A stretch of DNA of 64,000 nucleotides from an uncultured bacterium (lineage in GTDB: Bacteria > Cyanobacteriota > Vampirovibrionia > Gastranaerophilales > Gastranaerophilaceae): the NCBI GenBank assembly GCA_949294395.1, contig CASFGU010000025.1:62001-126000 (forward strand), read 5' to 3'. Below the pieces are notes generated by a model. The model was not told the DNA's origin. It made no database searches and saw only the letters and a list, made by a program, of their open reading frames with translations. Of the stretch, positions 9,179 through 18,629 are shown one piece after another. Numbering within the stretch: position 1 is the first letter of the stretch; every line of letters begins with the position of its first letter. A program made the position numbers and the translations under genes.

Positions 9179-9688
9179 ATGAACGAACTTGCTAACTTTT
9201 GGAATACAATAGTTCAAACAAATACTTTTAACTTTGCAATACTTGTTTTGATTTTTGCAATTGTTTTCAGAAAGATAAAGATAGGCGAAATCCTTGAAAA
9301 CTTGAAAGATGACATTGTAAATGCAATCAGAAATGCTGAAGAAGAAAAAAATAAGGCTGCAATTGATCTGACTGATGCAAAAAAATCCGTAGAACATCTT
9401 GATGACGAAATCAAAAATACTCTTCAGGATGCCGACATCCGTGCAAAATTGATTGCAGAACAAATCTTAAATAATACACAGAAAGAAATTGATTTAATCA
9501 AATCAAATATTGATAAAGTTATCACAAGTGAAGAAAAGACCATTTCTGCAAGTTTGACTGATAAAACAGCAAAAGCGTCTATTGCTCTTGCCAGAAATCA
9601 TATTAAGGCTGTTCTTGATAATCAACCTGAACTTCACGACAAATATATTAATGAAAGCATAAACGAATTAGATAGGATTCAACTATAG
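9179..9688 (+). CDS. atpF: ATP synthase F0 subunit b
   Basis: Stator stalk subunit, 169 residues: N-terminal membrane helix (FAILVLIFAIVFRKIKIGEIL) then a long coiled coil rich in Lys, Glu and Asp. It continues directly from the b' gene and four bases before atpH. Sequence similarity to b' is weak, as expected for a heterodimeric stalk. Confidence 0.93.
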   Translation: MNELANFWNTIVQTNTFNFAILVLIFAIVFRKIKIGEILENLKDDIVNAIRNAEEEKNKAAIDLTDAKKSVEHLDDEIKNTLQDADIRAKLIAEQILNNTQKEIDLIKSNIDKVITSEEKTISASLTDKTAKASIALARNHIKAVLDNQPELHDKYINESINELDRIQL

Positions 9689-9691
9689 ACT

Positions 9692-10249
9692 ATGAAAAAT
9701 TTTAACGAAAGAATATCCATATCAGCAAAAAATTACGCGGAAGCCCTCATAGAAATTGCCCGTGACGGGGTTATGACTTATAACGAGATATATGAGGATT
9801 TAAACTCTGTTCAGGAAATACTTGATATGGCGCCGGAGCTCTCGGAAGTTTTAAAAAATCCTACAGTTTCCTATGATATCAAGGCAGATATAACTGATGA
9901 AATCTTTCAAAAAGAAGTTCATGCCTCTATTGTGAATTTTTTAAAAATTCTGATTGAAAAAAACAGATTTCAAGAATTTTCACGAATTCGTGCAGCCTAC
10001 ATTAATAAATTAAACAAAATAAATAACATTCAGCCGGTCAGCGTAACGTCGGCAGTTGAACTTACCGGTGAACAGAAGAAAAGTATCACAGGCAAGCTGG
10101 AAGAAAAATTAAGAAAACAGGTTCAGCCGTGCTGGAACATTGATGAAAATATTATAGCCGGACTTGTTGTTAAAATAAACGACGATGTAATTGACACAAG
10201 TTTGAAAAATAAAATTAACAAAATCAGCAAAGAATTATTATTACGATAA
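9692..10249 (+). CDS. atpH: ATP synthase F1 subunit delta
   Basis: Connects the b stalk to the top of the alpha/beta hexamer. The N-terminal helical domain has ISAKNYAEALIEIARDG, then VLKNPTVSYDIKADI and the FLKILIEKNRF segment; the C-terminal part has IIAGLVVKINDDVIDTSLKN, a typical end (usually GGxxxxxGDxxxDxSxxxxL). 185 residues. The middle cysteine-containing CWNIDENIIAGL is diverged from the usual VDPxLIGG. Confidence 0.94.
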   Translation: MKNFNERISISAKNYAEALIEIARDGVMTYNEIYEDLNSVQEILDMAPELSEVLKNPTVSYDIKADITDEIFQKEVHASIVNFLKILIEKNRFQEFSRIRAAYINKLNKINNIQPVSVTSAVELTGEQKKSITGKLEEKLRKQVQPCWNIDENIIAGLVVKINDDVIDTSLKNKINKISKELLLR

Positions 10250-10271
10250 GCAAAAATTATGAGGTAACAAT

Positions 10272-11783
10272 ATGGTATTAATAAAACCGGACGAAATAAG
10301 TTCCATAATCAAAAGCAAAATAGAAAACTTTCAATCACAGACCGAAATTGCAAACACTGGAAAAGTAATTGAAGTCGGCGATGGTATTGCAAGAATTTAC
10401 GGACTTCAGAATGTAATGGCAAGTGAGCTTGTTGTATTTGAAGACGGCAGGGATACTCTCGGGATTACGCTGAACCTTGATGAGGATAACGTAGGTGTTG
10501 TAATTCTCGGGGAATACGCCCAGATTAAAGAAGGCATGACTGTTAAAACCACCGGAAGAATTGCCTCTGTTCCGGTAGGTTACGGACTTATCGGAAGAAT
10601 TATAGATCCGACAGGAAAACCGCTTGACGGAAAAGGCGAATATGAATATACCAAAACCCGTCCTATTGAAAGAGTTGCTCCGGGTATTGTTACAAGAAGA
10701 TCTGTTCACCAGCCGCTCCAAACAGGGCTAACCTCAATTGATGCCTTAACCCCTATCGGCAGAGGTCAGAGAGAGTTGATTATCGGCGACAGACAGACCG
10801 GTAAAACCGCAATTGCAATTGATACAATCATTAACCAGAAAGGCAAAAATGTTATTTGTATCTATGTTGCAATCGGTCAGAAAGCTTCCACAGTTGCGCA
10901 GATTGCCAAAACACTGGAAGAACACGGAGCTATGGAATATTCAATAATCGTTTCAGCAACAGCAAATGAATCCGCTCCGCTTCAATACATTGCGCCTTTT
11001 GCGGGCGTTGCTATCGGGGAAGAATTTATGGAAGAAGGCAAAGACGTCCTGATTGTTTATGATGACTTAAGTAAACACGCTCAGGCATACCGTGCAATGA
11101 GCTTGCTTCTCAAAAGACCGCCGGGACGTGAAGCATATCCTGGTGATGTATTCTACCTCCACTCAAGACTTCTTGAACGCGCAGTAAAATTGAACGATAA
11201 ACTCGGCGGAGGAAGTATTACAGCACTTCCGATTATTGAAACTCAGGCGGGTGACGTTTCAGCATACATTCCGACTAACGTAATTTCAATTACAGACGGT
11301 CAGATATTCCTTGAAACTAACCTGTTTAACTCGGGTGTAAGACCGGCAATTAACGCAGGGATTTCAGTTTCACGTGTAGGGGGCGCCGCTCAGACAAAGG
11401 CTATTAAGCAGGTTGCGGGTAAATTAAGACTTGACCTTGCACAGTTCAGAGAATTGGAAGCTTTTGCACAGTTTGCCTCAGACCTTGATCAGGCAACTAA
11501 AAACCAGCTGCTGAGAGGCGAAAAACTTACCGAAGTTCTTAAACAGCCTCAGTATAATCCGCTCAGCGTTGCAGAACAGGTTTCTATACTTTTTGCAGCA
11601 AACGAAGGTCTGCTTGATGATGTTGCAAACTCTGACATAAACAGATTTAAAAAAGAATGGTTTATGCACATGAATGCAAACCTTAAATCACTGGTTGACA
11701 GATTAAACGAAGGCAGTGCTTTATCAGACGAAGATAAGCAGACTTTGAAAGAAAGTATTGAAACATTCAAAAAAACATTCTAA
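10272..11783 (+). CDS. atpA: ATP synthase F1 subunit alpha
   Basis: Non-catalytic nucleotide-binding subunit of F1. Walker [14 protein letters not shown], the Arg-finger region and [21 protein letters not shown] are intact, with the alpha signature [17 protein letters not shown]. 503 residues is normal. Beta (atpD) and epsilon (atpC) are not in this cluster, the cyanobacterial split arrangement. Confidence 0.98.
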   Translation: MVLIKPDEISSIIKSKIENFQSQTEIANTGKVIEVGDGIARIYGLQNVMASELVVFEDGRDTLGITLNLDEDNVGVVILGEYAQIKEGMTVKTTGRIASVPVGYGLIGRIIDPTGKPLDGKGEYEYTKTRPIERVAPGIVTRRSVHQPLQTGLTSIDALTPIGRGQRELIIGDRQTGKTAIAIDTIINQKGKNVICIYVAIGQKASTVAQIAKTLEEHGAMEYSIIVSATANESAPLQYIAPFAGVAIGEEFMEEGKDVLIVYDDLSKHAQAYRAMSLLLKRPPGREAYPGDVFYLHSRLLERAVKLNDKLGGGSITALPIIETQAGDVSAYIPTNVISITDGQIFLETNLFNSGVRPAINAGISVSRVGGAAQTKAIKQVAGKLRLDLAQFRELEAFAQFASDLDQATKNQLLRGEKLTEVLKQPQYNPLSVAEQVSILFAANEGLLDDVANSDINRFKKEWFMHMNANLKSLVDRLNEGSALSDEDKQTLKESIETFKKTF

Positions 11784-11803
11784 ATTAAGAAAGGAGTTCT
11801 AAA

Positions 11804-12016
11804 ATGAAATGCTACAATCACCATGACAGAGATGCTTTTGCGGTATGTACAAACTGCGGAAAAGGTTTGTGTCTTGAATGTGCGGTCGATAAAAACGGAC
11901 GGATGGTTTGCAAAGATAATCAGAAATGTGCTGAAAGATGCAATTTTGTTAAAGGACTCCTTATTCTTATTTTGATAGTAGGCGTTATATCAGTTCTTCT
12001 GACTTTACTTGACTAG
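11804..12016 (+). CDS. Small B-box-like zinc-binding protein with one membrane helix
   Basis: 70 residues. Residues 3-26 hold CYNHHDRDAF, CTNCGKGLCLEC and then CKDNQKC, so pairs of Cys/His arranged as in a B-box or treble-clef zinc finger; residues 48-68 form a hydrophobic helix (VKGLLILILIVGVISVLLTLL). A GGAG ribosome site precedes the ATG. It sits between atpA and atpG with 20- and 15-base gaps, so it is surely co-transcribed with ATP synthase genes although it is not a known subunit. A membrane-tethered zinc protein near F0F1 could be an assembly or regulatory factor, but function is unknown. Confidence 0.85.
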   Translation: MKCYNHHDRDAFAVCTNCGKGLCLECAVDKNGRMVCKDNQKCAERCNFVKGLLILILIVGVISVLLTLLD

Positions 12017-12031
12017 TTAAAAGGTAAGTTT

Positions 12032-12964
12032 ATGACTAATTTGAAAGATATTAAAAACAGAATAAAAAGTGTTGAGAGCACAAAAAAGATTACGCGTGCA
12101 ATGAAGATGGTTGCTGCAGCAAAAGTAAAAAAGGCTGAAAATACGGTAAAAGCATCCAGACCTTTTACTGCGGAATTAAATAACATGTTCAGAAAACTTT
12201 TGAATTCGGTCGGCAGCTATAGTGCTTCAACATTAAAAATAAAATCCGCTGTCGATAACTATCCCGAACTTTTACAGACTAGAGAGGTTAAGACTGTCGG
12301 ACTGCTTGTTATATCTTCAAACAAAGGACTTGCCGGCGCTTACAATGCCAATATTGTAAGAAAAACTGTTAATAAAATTGAAGAATACAATGCAAAAGGC
12401 ATAAAAACAATTCTATTTATAGTTGGTCAGAAGGGTATTTCCTCACTTAAGCGTAAATGCGCACAACTTAATACAGAAATAGCAAAAACATATCTCGGTG
12501 TAGCAAATAACCCGTCAGGTGAAGGGGCAAAAATTATTGTTGAGGATATGGCGGAATATTTCGTATCCGGCAAGATTGACAAAATAGAAATCATGACAAC
12601 ACGTTTTAAAAATATGATGAGCTATTTTGTTGAAGAATGGGAAGTTTTGCCGCTTCAGACACCGGAAAACGTTAAAGAAAAACTTCACGACAATGTAATT
12701 GATCCGTTGATGGAATTTGAGCCTGATATGCACAATATTTTGCAGAAGGTAGTACCGATGTATATTACAAATATTATTTATCAGGCGCTTCTCGAGGCTC
12801 AGGCAAGCGAACTTGCCAGCAGAATGACCGCAATGTCAGCGGCAACTACTAACGCTGAAAAAATGATTCAGACACTTTCTGTTGAATATAACAAGTCAAG
12901 ACAGTTTGCAATTACGCAGGAAATTATTGAGGTTGTATCAGGCTCTAATTCCCAGATGAAGTAG
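12032..12964 (+). CDS. atpG: ATP synthase F1 subunit gamma
   Basis: Central rotor shaft. N-terminal DIKNRIKSVESTKKITRAM and MKMVAAAKVKKAE and the C-terminal ELASRMTAMSAATTNAEKM with SRQFAITQEIIEVVSG mark the family. 310 residues, about 20 longer than E. coli, but the extra sequence is spread over the N-terminal third. The long insertion that cyanobacterial and chloroplast gamma subunits carry before the C-terminal helix is not present, which fits a non-photosynthetic relative. Last protein gene of the operon. Confidence 0.95.
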   Translation: MTNLKDIKNRIKSVESTKKITRAMKMVAAAKVKKAENTVKASRPFTAELNNMFRKLLNSVGSYSASTLKIKSAVDNYPELLQTREVKTVGLLVISSNKGLAGAYNANIVRKTVNKIEEYNAKGIKTILFIVGQKGISSLKRKCAQLNTEIAKTYLGVANNPSGEGAKIIVEDMAEYFVSGKIDKIEIMTTRFKNMMSYFVEEWEVLPLQTPENVKEKLHDNVIDPLMEFEPDMHNILQKVVPMYITNIIYQALLEAQASELASRMTAMSAATTNAEKMIQTLSVEYNKSRQFAITQEIIEVVSGSNSQMK

Positions 12965-13163
12965 GGGGTTGACCCGAGCCCCTGGTCGGGTGGGGGGGCA
13001 TGATGGAAGGTGGATGGCGTAGGAAAGATGCAGCCGGAGAATACTGAAGAACAGCTATCACGGGCGAACAGGAGTTAAGTGAGCAGTATAAGTTATGTGA
13101 GAGGCTGCAAAAAAACGTTGACCCTGTACGGGAAACCTGATGAGTGATAGCAGGAATAATCCC
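12965..13163 (+). ncRNA. Candidate structured RNA downstream of atpG, family not identified
   Basis: A GC- and purine-rich 200-base stretch with no protein gene between atpG and the convergent membrane protein. Pairings seen by eye: closing stem GGGGTT (12965-12970) with AATCCC (13158-13163, one G-U); hairpin ACCCGA (12972-12977) with TCGGGT (12986-12991); GCAGCC (13030-13035) with GGCTGC (13103-13108); nested ATACTG (13041-13046) with CAGTAT (13084-13089); and GCTATCAC (13054-13061) with GTGATAGC (13144-13151), which crosses the others and so would be a pseudoknot. Strand is assumed from the operon; the stems hold on the other strand too. I do not see the conserved cores of RNase P, tmRNA, SRP RNA or group II introns. 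Confidence 0.55.
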
Positions 13164-13184
13164 AGAGGCTGCCTTGAAATTTTC

Positions 13185-14954
13185 TTACGCTGCACTATTC
13201 ATGTATTTTGAAATAAATTCTTTATTCTGATTTGTAACAAGCGGACTTAAACAATCAAACTTCTGGCCCAAAGAATTTCCGGTACTGCTTACACTTTGAG
13301 CAGAAGGATTTTTAGCAGCCTGCTGTGCCGCAAATTTAGCTTTAAATTTTGCATCGGATTTTTCGGTCATGTGTTTGTTCAATGCAGGAACACCGAGCCC
13401 GAGTACAAGACAGGAGTATAAATATCCAACAACCTGCGAAATATTTAAAACACGCATTTTTGCTTTAAGTTCTTTATGAACATCTTCCGGCAGATTTCTG
13501 GTAAGCTTCATTAATTCGTTGAACTTTAATGCCTTCCCGTCTTTTACTGTTGAAATTCCATGCTCTTTAAGAGTTGAGAGCAAAACTTCATCCCTTGTTT
13601 TCATCACAGCGTTACCGAAGCCGCCGCCTGTTTTATTTTTAGAAAGCATATTAAACAAAGATTTTGATTTATCAAGAGCTTTTGCAGTATATTTTGTGAC
13701 AAGCGCGCCGAGCACAAGCAGGTTTAAAAATCCGAGAGAATCTTTAACTGCGGATTCTCTGAGTTCATCCTTATCTCTTGCAGCCCACAATCTTGACATA
13801 ATTGTCATACCATATACAAACTTGAGTTGATTTATTGTAGGAAGCATACCTTTAAATTGGATTTTTCCCATAAATTCTCTTGGCTTGTGTGTAATTGTCG
13901 CAATCATTCCAAGCCCGAATACAAGACCTGTAATACCTTTCAAGATTTTAAAACCTGTAGAGTGGTCTTCTTCCCTTCCCGGAACGCCGACAAAACCTGT
14001 CTGTCCTGTCTTTTTAAAGGTTAAATATTTGTTTATAGGCTGGGTTGACATCCCGATAGCTGTTGCAATTCCAAGTCCTATAGCTGTACGCTTATTGTTC
14101 ATCTTCTTAAGCGCATTAACAAATGAATTTGTATCTACAGACGCAGAATTTTCAAAAATCTTTTTAATATCACCTTTTACAAATGTTTTAGAAAGATTAT
14201 GAATATTTTCAATCAATGTCTGCAGTGTATTAGATGATGAATCAACAAGCTTGCTGCCGTTTCTAAGTTCCAGACGAACTTTTTCGCCGCCTGTGGCTGC
14301 AGTAATCACCGATTTTATATACGCTGTTGAATCTTTATCTATCCTGTCTGCCTTACCTTCTTTTAAAAGGTTATACAACTTATCAACGACAAGTTTTTTA
14401 TCCTCAGCAGGAATAGCTGTCCAGCCAGTTTCGGCATTTTTAGAGGTATTGTAAACTTTTACATTATCAAATAAATAGTTCAGATAAGTTTTTACCGCGT
14501 CAAAATTTTTAGCCTGCTCAGGATTCTTAATATTAAGTTCTTTTTCAGCATTAACAGCTCTGTGCCAGTATTTAGCAAGAATATCGGTAGTTCTGTTATC
14601 CGCAAAGATTTTGTCCGCCCTGACACCGTACGTACTGTTCACTGCAGCAGCGACAAGCATACCGCCAAGAACCCCGTAAGTTCCAACAAGTGAATGGTTT
14701 ATAGTTCCCATTGACTCACGCCGTGCGGTTTCAAGTCCTGCTTCCGGCCCGCGTTTTTTCATATCATAAGCTGTTCGCGGAATTACCATTGAACATAAAT
14801 CCACAGAGTTTGCGCCGACTGCCTGATTTGTGTCCAAAAATCTCAACAACAGTGTCGGCCAGTCGCCTGCGCCTCTAAATTCAATATTATTTTTATAATC
14901 CTTTTTGTCGTTTGTATTGTATCTATTTATCGGGGCTGAGTGTTGAATTTTCAT
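13185..14954 (-). CDS. Multi-pass membrane protein of unknown function, paralogue A
   Basis: 589 residues, family not recognised. Near the N-terminus (about residues 24-30) is NIEFRGAGDW, like the SFKGSG of the next gene. Hydrophobic segments occur near residues 89-106 (VGTYGVLGGMLVAAAVN), 291-305, 340-360, around 400-425 (FLNLLVLGALVTKYTA) and near 510 (VVGYLYSCLVLGLGVPALN). Blocks shared with the neighbour include TQPINKY/AQPINRW, FKGMLPTINQ/FKNIFPTMDQ and SRLWAARDKDELRE/SRIAASEDSNELKE, so the two arose by duplication. It ends 22 bases from the candidate RNA on the other strand. No catalytic motif seen. Start is ATG 14954 preceded by a weak AGG. Confidence 0.75.
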   Translation of the reverse strand: MKIQHSAPINRYNTNDKKDYKNNIEFRGAGDWPTLLLRFLDTNQAVGANSVDLCSMVIPRTAYDMKKRGPEAGLETARRESMGTINHSLVGTYGVLGGMLVAAAVNSTYGVRADKIFADNRTTDILAKYWHRAVNAEKELNIKNPEQAKNFDAVKTYLNYLFDNVKVYNTSKNAETGWTAIPAEDKKLVVDKLYNLLKEGKADRIDKDSTAYIKSVITAATGGEKVRLELRNGSKLVDSSSNTLQTLIENIHNLSKTFVKGDIKKIFENSASVDTNSFVNALKKMNNKRTAIGLGIATAIGMSTQPINKYLTFKKTGQTGFVGVPGREEDHSTGFKILKGITGLVFGLGMIATITHKPREFMGKIQFKGMLPTINQLKFVYGMTIMSRLWAARDKDELRESAVKDSLGFLNLLVLGALVTKYTAKALDKSKSLFNMLSKNKTGGGFGNAVMKTRDEVLLSTLKEHGISTVKDGKALKFNELMKLTRNLPEDVHKELKAKMRVLNISQVVGYLYSCLVLGLGVPALNKHMTEKSDAKFKAKFAAQQAAKNPSAQSVSSTGNSLGQKFDCLSPLVTNQNKEFISKYMNSAA

Positions 14955-14966
14955 ATTATTTTTCCT

Positions 14967-16658
14967 TTACGAATTTAAAAGTGCTTTGAATGACTGTTTA
15001 ATAAGCGGGTTTGAGCCCGAACCGAATGCCGCGTCCGTAGATGCTGCCGAGGGAGCCGCGTTCTGTTCATTCAAAGCCTTGCGCTTTGCAAGTTCTTTTT
15101 TATTCGTTTGTGTTCTGGTATAAAGCGGGATAAATACTCCAAGTGAAATTAATGAGAATGCAATATTACCGAGCTGGCAAATACTTCTGAGTTTTTTGTG
15201 CTGCATTCTGGATGCCTTGTCAGAGATAGCCTCAAGCTCATCTGTAGATTTCATTGTTGTATGTTTTGCCCAGTTCCAGAATCGCTTGAATATATTAGCA
15301 TCTGTATCCTGTTTTTTCAAGCGGTTAATAAGGTGAATACCTTTACCTCTGTTACGGTATTCAATCAGGGTTGCAATACCTTTTGCCGCATAATCGCCGA
15401 GGAAGTAGAAGCTTGAGAAGGTTGCAATATCTCTTATTGTATTTTCTTTTAATTCATTTGAATCTTCAGAGGCTGCTATACGGCTTGAAAAAGTTGCGGC
15501 AGAGATAATTCTTGCCTGATCCATTGTAGGAAATATATTTTTAAACTGGAACATCTTTAAACTAGGTCTGTCCATAATCATGGAAAGCCCTGCAACTCCT
15601 GCCATTAAAGGCACAGCAAAAAATTTCTGCGCTGTCAGTTTTCTTTTTTCTTCCTGAGTTAGCACCCTTTCTTTATCATCATTATAAAGAGGAGCGCCCT
15701 TCTTGCCAGAAAGTTTATGAGTAATCCATCTGTTAATTGGCTGGGCCGAAAGCGCAAGAGGGATAATTATACCGAGTCCTGCAATACTTTTCAGGTTAAC
15801 AAGTTTTTTAGACTTTGAGAAAAATTTTGCAAGCCTGTCTGCGTCATTTTCAATCCCCTCTTTTGCAACTCCATGCAAAATATCGGAAGAACTTTCAAGT
15901 AATGACTTAAAGTTATTAGAGAAAAAGCCCTTATCACCTTTAAATCTTATATTTTCTGAAATTCCTGTTTTTCCAACAAGAGTTTCAAAAGCCTTCTTTG
16001 TGACGTCTTTTTCCGGAGAATTTGAAACAATATTTTTTGCAAGCCTTCTTAAAGTTTCATCGTACTCGCTGTCGTTTGCAAAAATATCTTTAAATTTTTT
16101 AAGCCCGTCTTTTCCGACATCACCGTTTACGCCTTCAATGTCGTCAAACATTGTTTTCAATGTATTGAAAACCCTTTCTTCCATATTTTCGCCTTTAGAA
16201 GATGTAAAATACTGTTGAATTTTATTGATGGCGTCGCTGTTCGCCCAGCATTTAGTAAGATTAGACTTGTTGAAATCACCCATAACAGGTCTGTTCAAAA
16301 GTTTCGCTGCCCCGATTACAATAAAACTCGGTATAATACAGTTAATCAAAAGCCCTGAAGATTCACGTCTAAAAGCCTCAAATCCGCCCATAATGTTAAG
16401 CTTGCGTTCTTTTATTTCATTACCGTGCTCATCTTTTTTCTTTGAGCCGATAAAAGTTTCAAAGAACGTCCTTGGAAGAATTGCTGTAGACAAATCCAGA
16501 ACAGTAACGTTCACCATAGGCTCTTTTTCGCAGGCCTGAATGCCTTTTATCAGCAAATCCCCGAGCCCGCTTCCTTTAAACGACGGCTGTGAACTTTTAC
16601 TGTTCTTTGCAGGGGTATATTTATTTTTATCTACACTTGCACTAATCTTATCTATCAT
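14967..16658 (-). CDS. Multi-pass membrane protein of unknown function, paralogue B
   Basis: 563 residues. N-terminal PSFKGSGLGDLLIKGIQACE again carries the Phe-x-Gly motif seen in other orphan proteins of this window. Both paralogues then have a LDLSTAILPRTFFE/VDLCSMVIPRTAYD block and a FRRESSG/ARRESMG block before the first membrane segment, and end in a low-complexity Ala/Ser tail (NEQNAAPSAASTDAAFGSG here). Twelve bases separate it from paralogue A, so both are one operon with B first. Function not known; conservation of polar blocks between hydrophobic ones suggests a membrane protein with a cytosolic middle domain. Confidence 0.75.
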   Translation of the reverse strand: MIDKISASVDKNKYTPAKNSKSSQPSFKGSGLGDLLIKGIQACEKEPMVNVTVLDLSTAILPRTFFETFIGSKKKDEHGNEIKERKLNIMGGFEAFRRESSGLLINCIIPSFIVIGAAKLLNRPVMGDFNKSNLTKCWANSDAINKIQQYFTSSKGENMEERVFNTLKTMFDDIEGVNGDVGKDGLKKFKDIFANDSEYDETLRRLAKNIVSNSPEKDVTKKAFETLVGKTGISENIRFKGDKGFFSNNFKSLLESSSDILHGVAKEGIENDADRLAKFFSKSKKLVNLKSIAGLGIIIPLALSAQPINRWITHKLSGKKGAPLYNDDKERVLTQEEKRKLTAQKFFAVPLMAGVAGLSMIMDRPSLKMFQFKNIFPTMDQARIISAATFSSRIAASEDSNELKENTIRDIATFSSFYFLGDYAAKGIATLIEYRNRGKGIHLINRLKKQDTDANIFKRFWNWAKHTTMKSTDELEAISDKASRMQHKKLRSICQLGNIAFSLISLGVFIPLYTRTQTNKKELAKRKALNEQNAAPSAASTDAAFGSGSNPLIKQSFKALLNS

Positions 16659-16993
16659 AACAAATTGTCTGGTTGTTGTATTTAATACACTTATTATAAC
16701 AACACTACAAAAACATTAAAAGCAGTGAATTTTAAAACTTGCCTTTTGAAGGCTTAATGTAAAGTTAATATTAAGAACTAATTTTGCATTTTTTTATAAA
16801 AATAGTAAAATTTTAGATTATTTTTATAATTTTTATTTTAAGAATAGAAAAAAATTTAACAAAAAACCTTAAAAACAGCAAAAATTTTTCTAAAAATTTT
16901 TGTAAATTTTTGTAACGTTTTTGTAGAATCAGGCTTTAAAGTATAGACAGAGTATATAATGTCGCACTTAAAAAATCACGGGCATGCTCAAAA
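16659..16993. other. AT-rich gap without gene
   Basis: Very AT-rich upstream region of the membrane-protein pair. It contains repeated AAATTTTTGTA-like stretches around 16880-16925 and no open frame or hairpin I can support. Probably holds the promoter of the minus-strand pair, but no clear -35/-10 was assigned. Confidence 0.4.
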
Positions 16994-17200
16994 CTAAAAA
17001 TTTAATAACTCACTAACAGAAAGATTAAAAGCTGAAGCAATCTTAAGAAGAGTTAAGTATTTTGGTTCGACAATAGCCTGCTCAATACGAGAAAGTGTAG
17101 ACGGCTCGAGTCCGTTTTTATAGCAAAGTTCAGTTAGGGTGAACTTTTGGATTTTCTTAATGCCTTAATTCCAGATGAATAATGGAAGATACCTGATGAT
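16994..17200 (-). pseudogene. Frameshifted XRE-type HTH fragment
   Basis: The minus strand from about 17164 to the stop at 16994 reads LTELCYKNGLEPSTLSRIE and then a helix ending LSVSELLNF, the DNA-recognition half of an XRE (Cro/C1) domain. The matching first helix (GIKALRKSK) is in another frame just upstream, and no start codon precedes it. I read this as a regulator broken by a frameshift and loss of its start. It resembles the intact small XRE proteins at 33164, 50220 and 56219. Confidence 0.6.
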
Positions 17201-17207
17201 TATCCGT

Positions 17208-18629
17208 TTAAGGTAAGTTATTAACAAATTCGACAGCCTGTTCTTTTGTTGTAACATCGCCTGATAACTGAGCTTCATGCAGGGCAGAGAGAATTTCGCC
17301 GAGTTTTTTTGAAGGTTTAATTTTTAAAAGTTTCATAATCTCATTTCCGTCAAGCAGAATAGGCAGAGGCTCAAGCGTATCGCGAACGGAAAGATAATAG
17401 TTTTGCAGCAGCGTCAGGCGCGAAAGGTTGTTTTCAACCATTTCATCAGTTACAGCTTCCCCGCGTGCTGAAAGCCTGTCCGCTTTTGCAAGCACTATAT
17501 TATCAAGAACATTTTCATCCATTTTTCTTATATAGCGCATCATAACCTTTTCCCCATTCGCAGAATTAAAATCAATTTCCCGTGCAGACATAACCTGCGA
17601 CGGATATATATGATTTTTTATCATTGATGAAATATAATCAATTTGTTTATTGGAAAAATGCAGTTTCTTTAAAAGCGGCACTGCCATCTTTGCGCCGACA
17701 TCGTCGTGCTTGATAAACCTGTGGCGTCCTGTATCTTCTTCTATTGTCCATGTGGAAAATTTTCCTATATCGTGAAGAAATGCCGCCAGCTTTAAATGAG
17801 CAAGCCGCGGAGCACCGCCAAAATCCACGCGCTTCAGATGTTCTTTTACTTCCTCAGGTGAATTTTCATAAATTATCTGAACCTGACGGACTGTTTCAAC
17901 TGAATGATGAAACAGGTCAAGGTGATGATGGGTATTTGGCGGAACCTGTTTTAATTCGTTTACTACAGGAAATAATTCCTCCAGCAGCCATGTTTTATTC
18001 ATATTTAATAAGGCTTTATCCGCGTATTTTCCGCCGAAAAGCAGAATAAGTTCATGCGTAATTCTCTCGACAGCGGGTTTGTGGATAAGTTTAACAAATT
18101 TGCACACAGCGTGTATTGTTTCCGGAGTTAAATCAAACCCTAGAGTTGCCTGAAACCTATAAACCCTTAACAACCTCAGAGGGTCATCCTCAAAATTATG
18201 TTCATTAATATAATTAATACATTTGTTCTGAATGTCGGCTATTCCCCCGCATAAATCAACAACTCCGGAAGTCCTTATATTCACTGCAACCGAATTTATC
18301 GTCAAATCCCTGCGCATTAAATCCCTCTCAAGAGACCCTTCCAGCGGATTGGTTACATCAATTATATTAACTCTGTCCGGCAAAACAACCCTGTAAATCT
18401 TATTAACCTCATCAAGAGGCACAAGAACACCTTCAAAATGCGCGGCAAGCTTCTTGGCGAAAATTCCGGCATCTTCATCCATTACTATCAAATCTCTGTC
18501 AAATGTATCTTTACCTGTAATAAAATCTCTCACCGCACCGCCGACAAGATAAATTTCATTTTCAAAAACTGATGAAATTTCCGAAAGAATTTTGTCAGAT
18601 TTAATTTTTTCCGTAATTTTTGTATTCAT
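17208..18629 (-). CDS. cca: CCA-adding tRNA nucleotidyltransferase/poly(A) polymerase family with HD domain
   Basis: Adds or repairs the 3' CCA of tRNAs. Head domain: IYLVGGAVRDFITGK, the two Asp of the catalytic FDRDLIV, then RRDLTINSVAVNI and the EDDPLRLLRVYRF block. An HD-type phosphohydrolase domain follows (LAAFLHDIGKFSTW, with HLDLFHHSVETV upstream). 473 residues. Cyanobacteria and related phyla often split CCA addition between two paralogues, so an A-adding or C-adding role is possible. It overlaps rsmE by 29 bases in an ldcA-rsmE-cca operon. Confidence 0.88.
   Translation of the reverse strand: MNTKITEKIKSDKILSEISSVFENEIYLVGGAVRDFITGKDTFDRDLIVMDEDAGIFAKKLAAHFEGVLVPLDEVNKIYRVVLPDRVNIIDVTNPLEGSLERDLMRRDLTINSVAVNIRTSGVVDLCGGIADIQNKCINYINEHNFEDDPLRLLRVYRFQATLGFDLTPETIHAVCKFVKLIHKPAVERITHELILLFGGKYADKALLNMNKTWLLEELFPVVNELKQVPPNTHHHLDLFHHSVETVRQVQIIYENSPEEVKEHLKRVDFGGAPRLAHLKLAAFLHDIGKFSTWTIEEDTGRHRFIKHDDVGAKMAVPLLKKLHFSNKQIDYISSMIKNHIYPSQVMSAREIDFNSANGEKVMMRYIRKMDENVLDNIVLAKADRLSARGEAVTDEMVENNLSRLTLLQNYYLSVRDTLEPLPILLDGNEIMKLLKIKPSKKLGEILSALHEAQLSGDVTTKEQAVEFVNNLP

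Noticed and set aside
12992-12998. G7 run in the RNA region as a fifth phase-variable tract
   Set aside because: Too short for frequent slippage and not in a coding frame.
13135-13160. CCTGATGAG followed by GGAA, resembling a hammerhead ribozyme core
   Set aside because: The required stem II and CGAAA strand are not at the right spacing, and the segment is better explained as part of the pseudoknot pairing.
12965-13180. RNase P, tmRNA, SRP RNA or group II intron
   Set aside because: None of the conserved cores (GAGGAAAGUCC, T-arm with CCA, GGAAGGAAGCAGC, GUGYG/domain V) is present.
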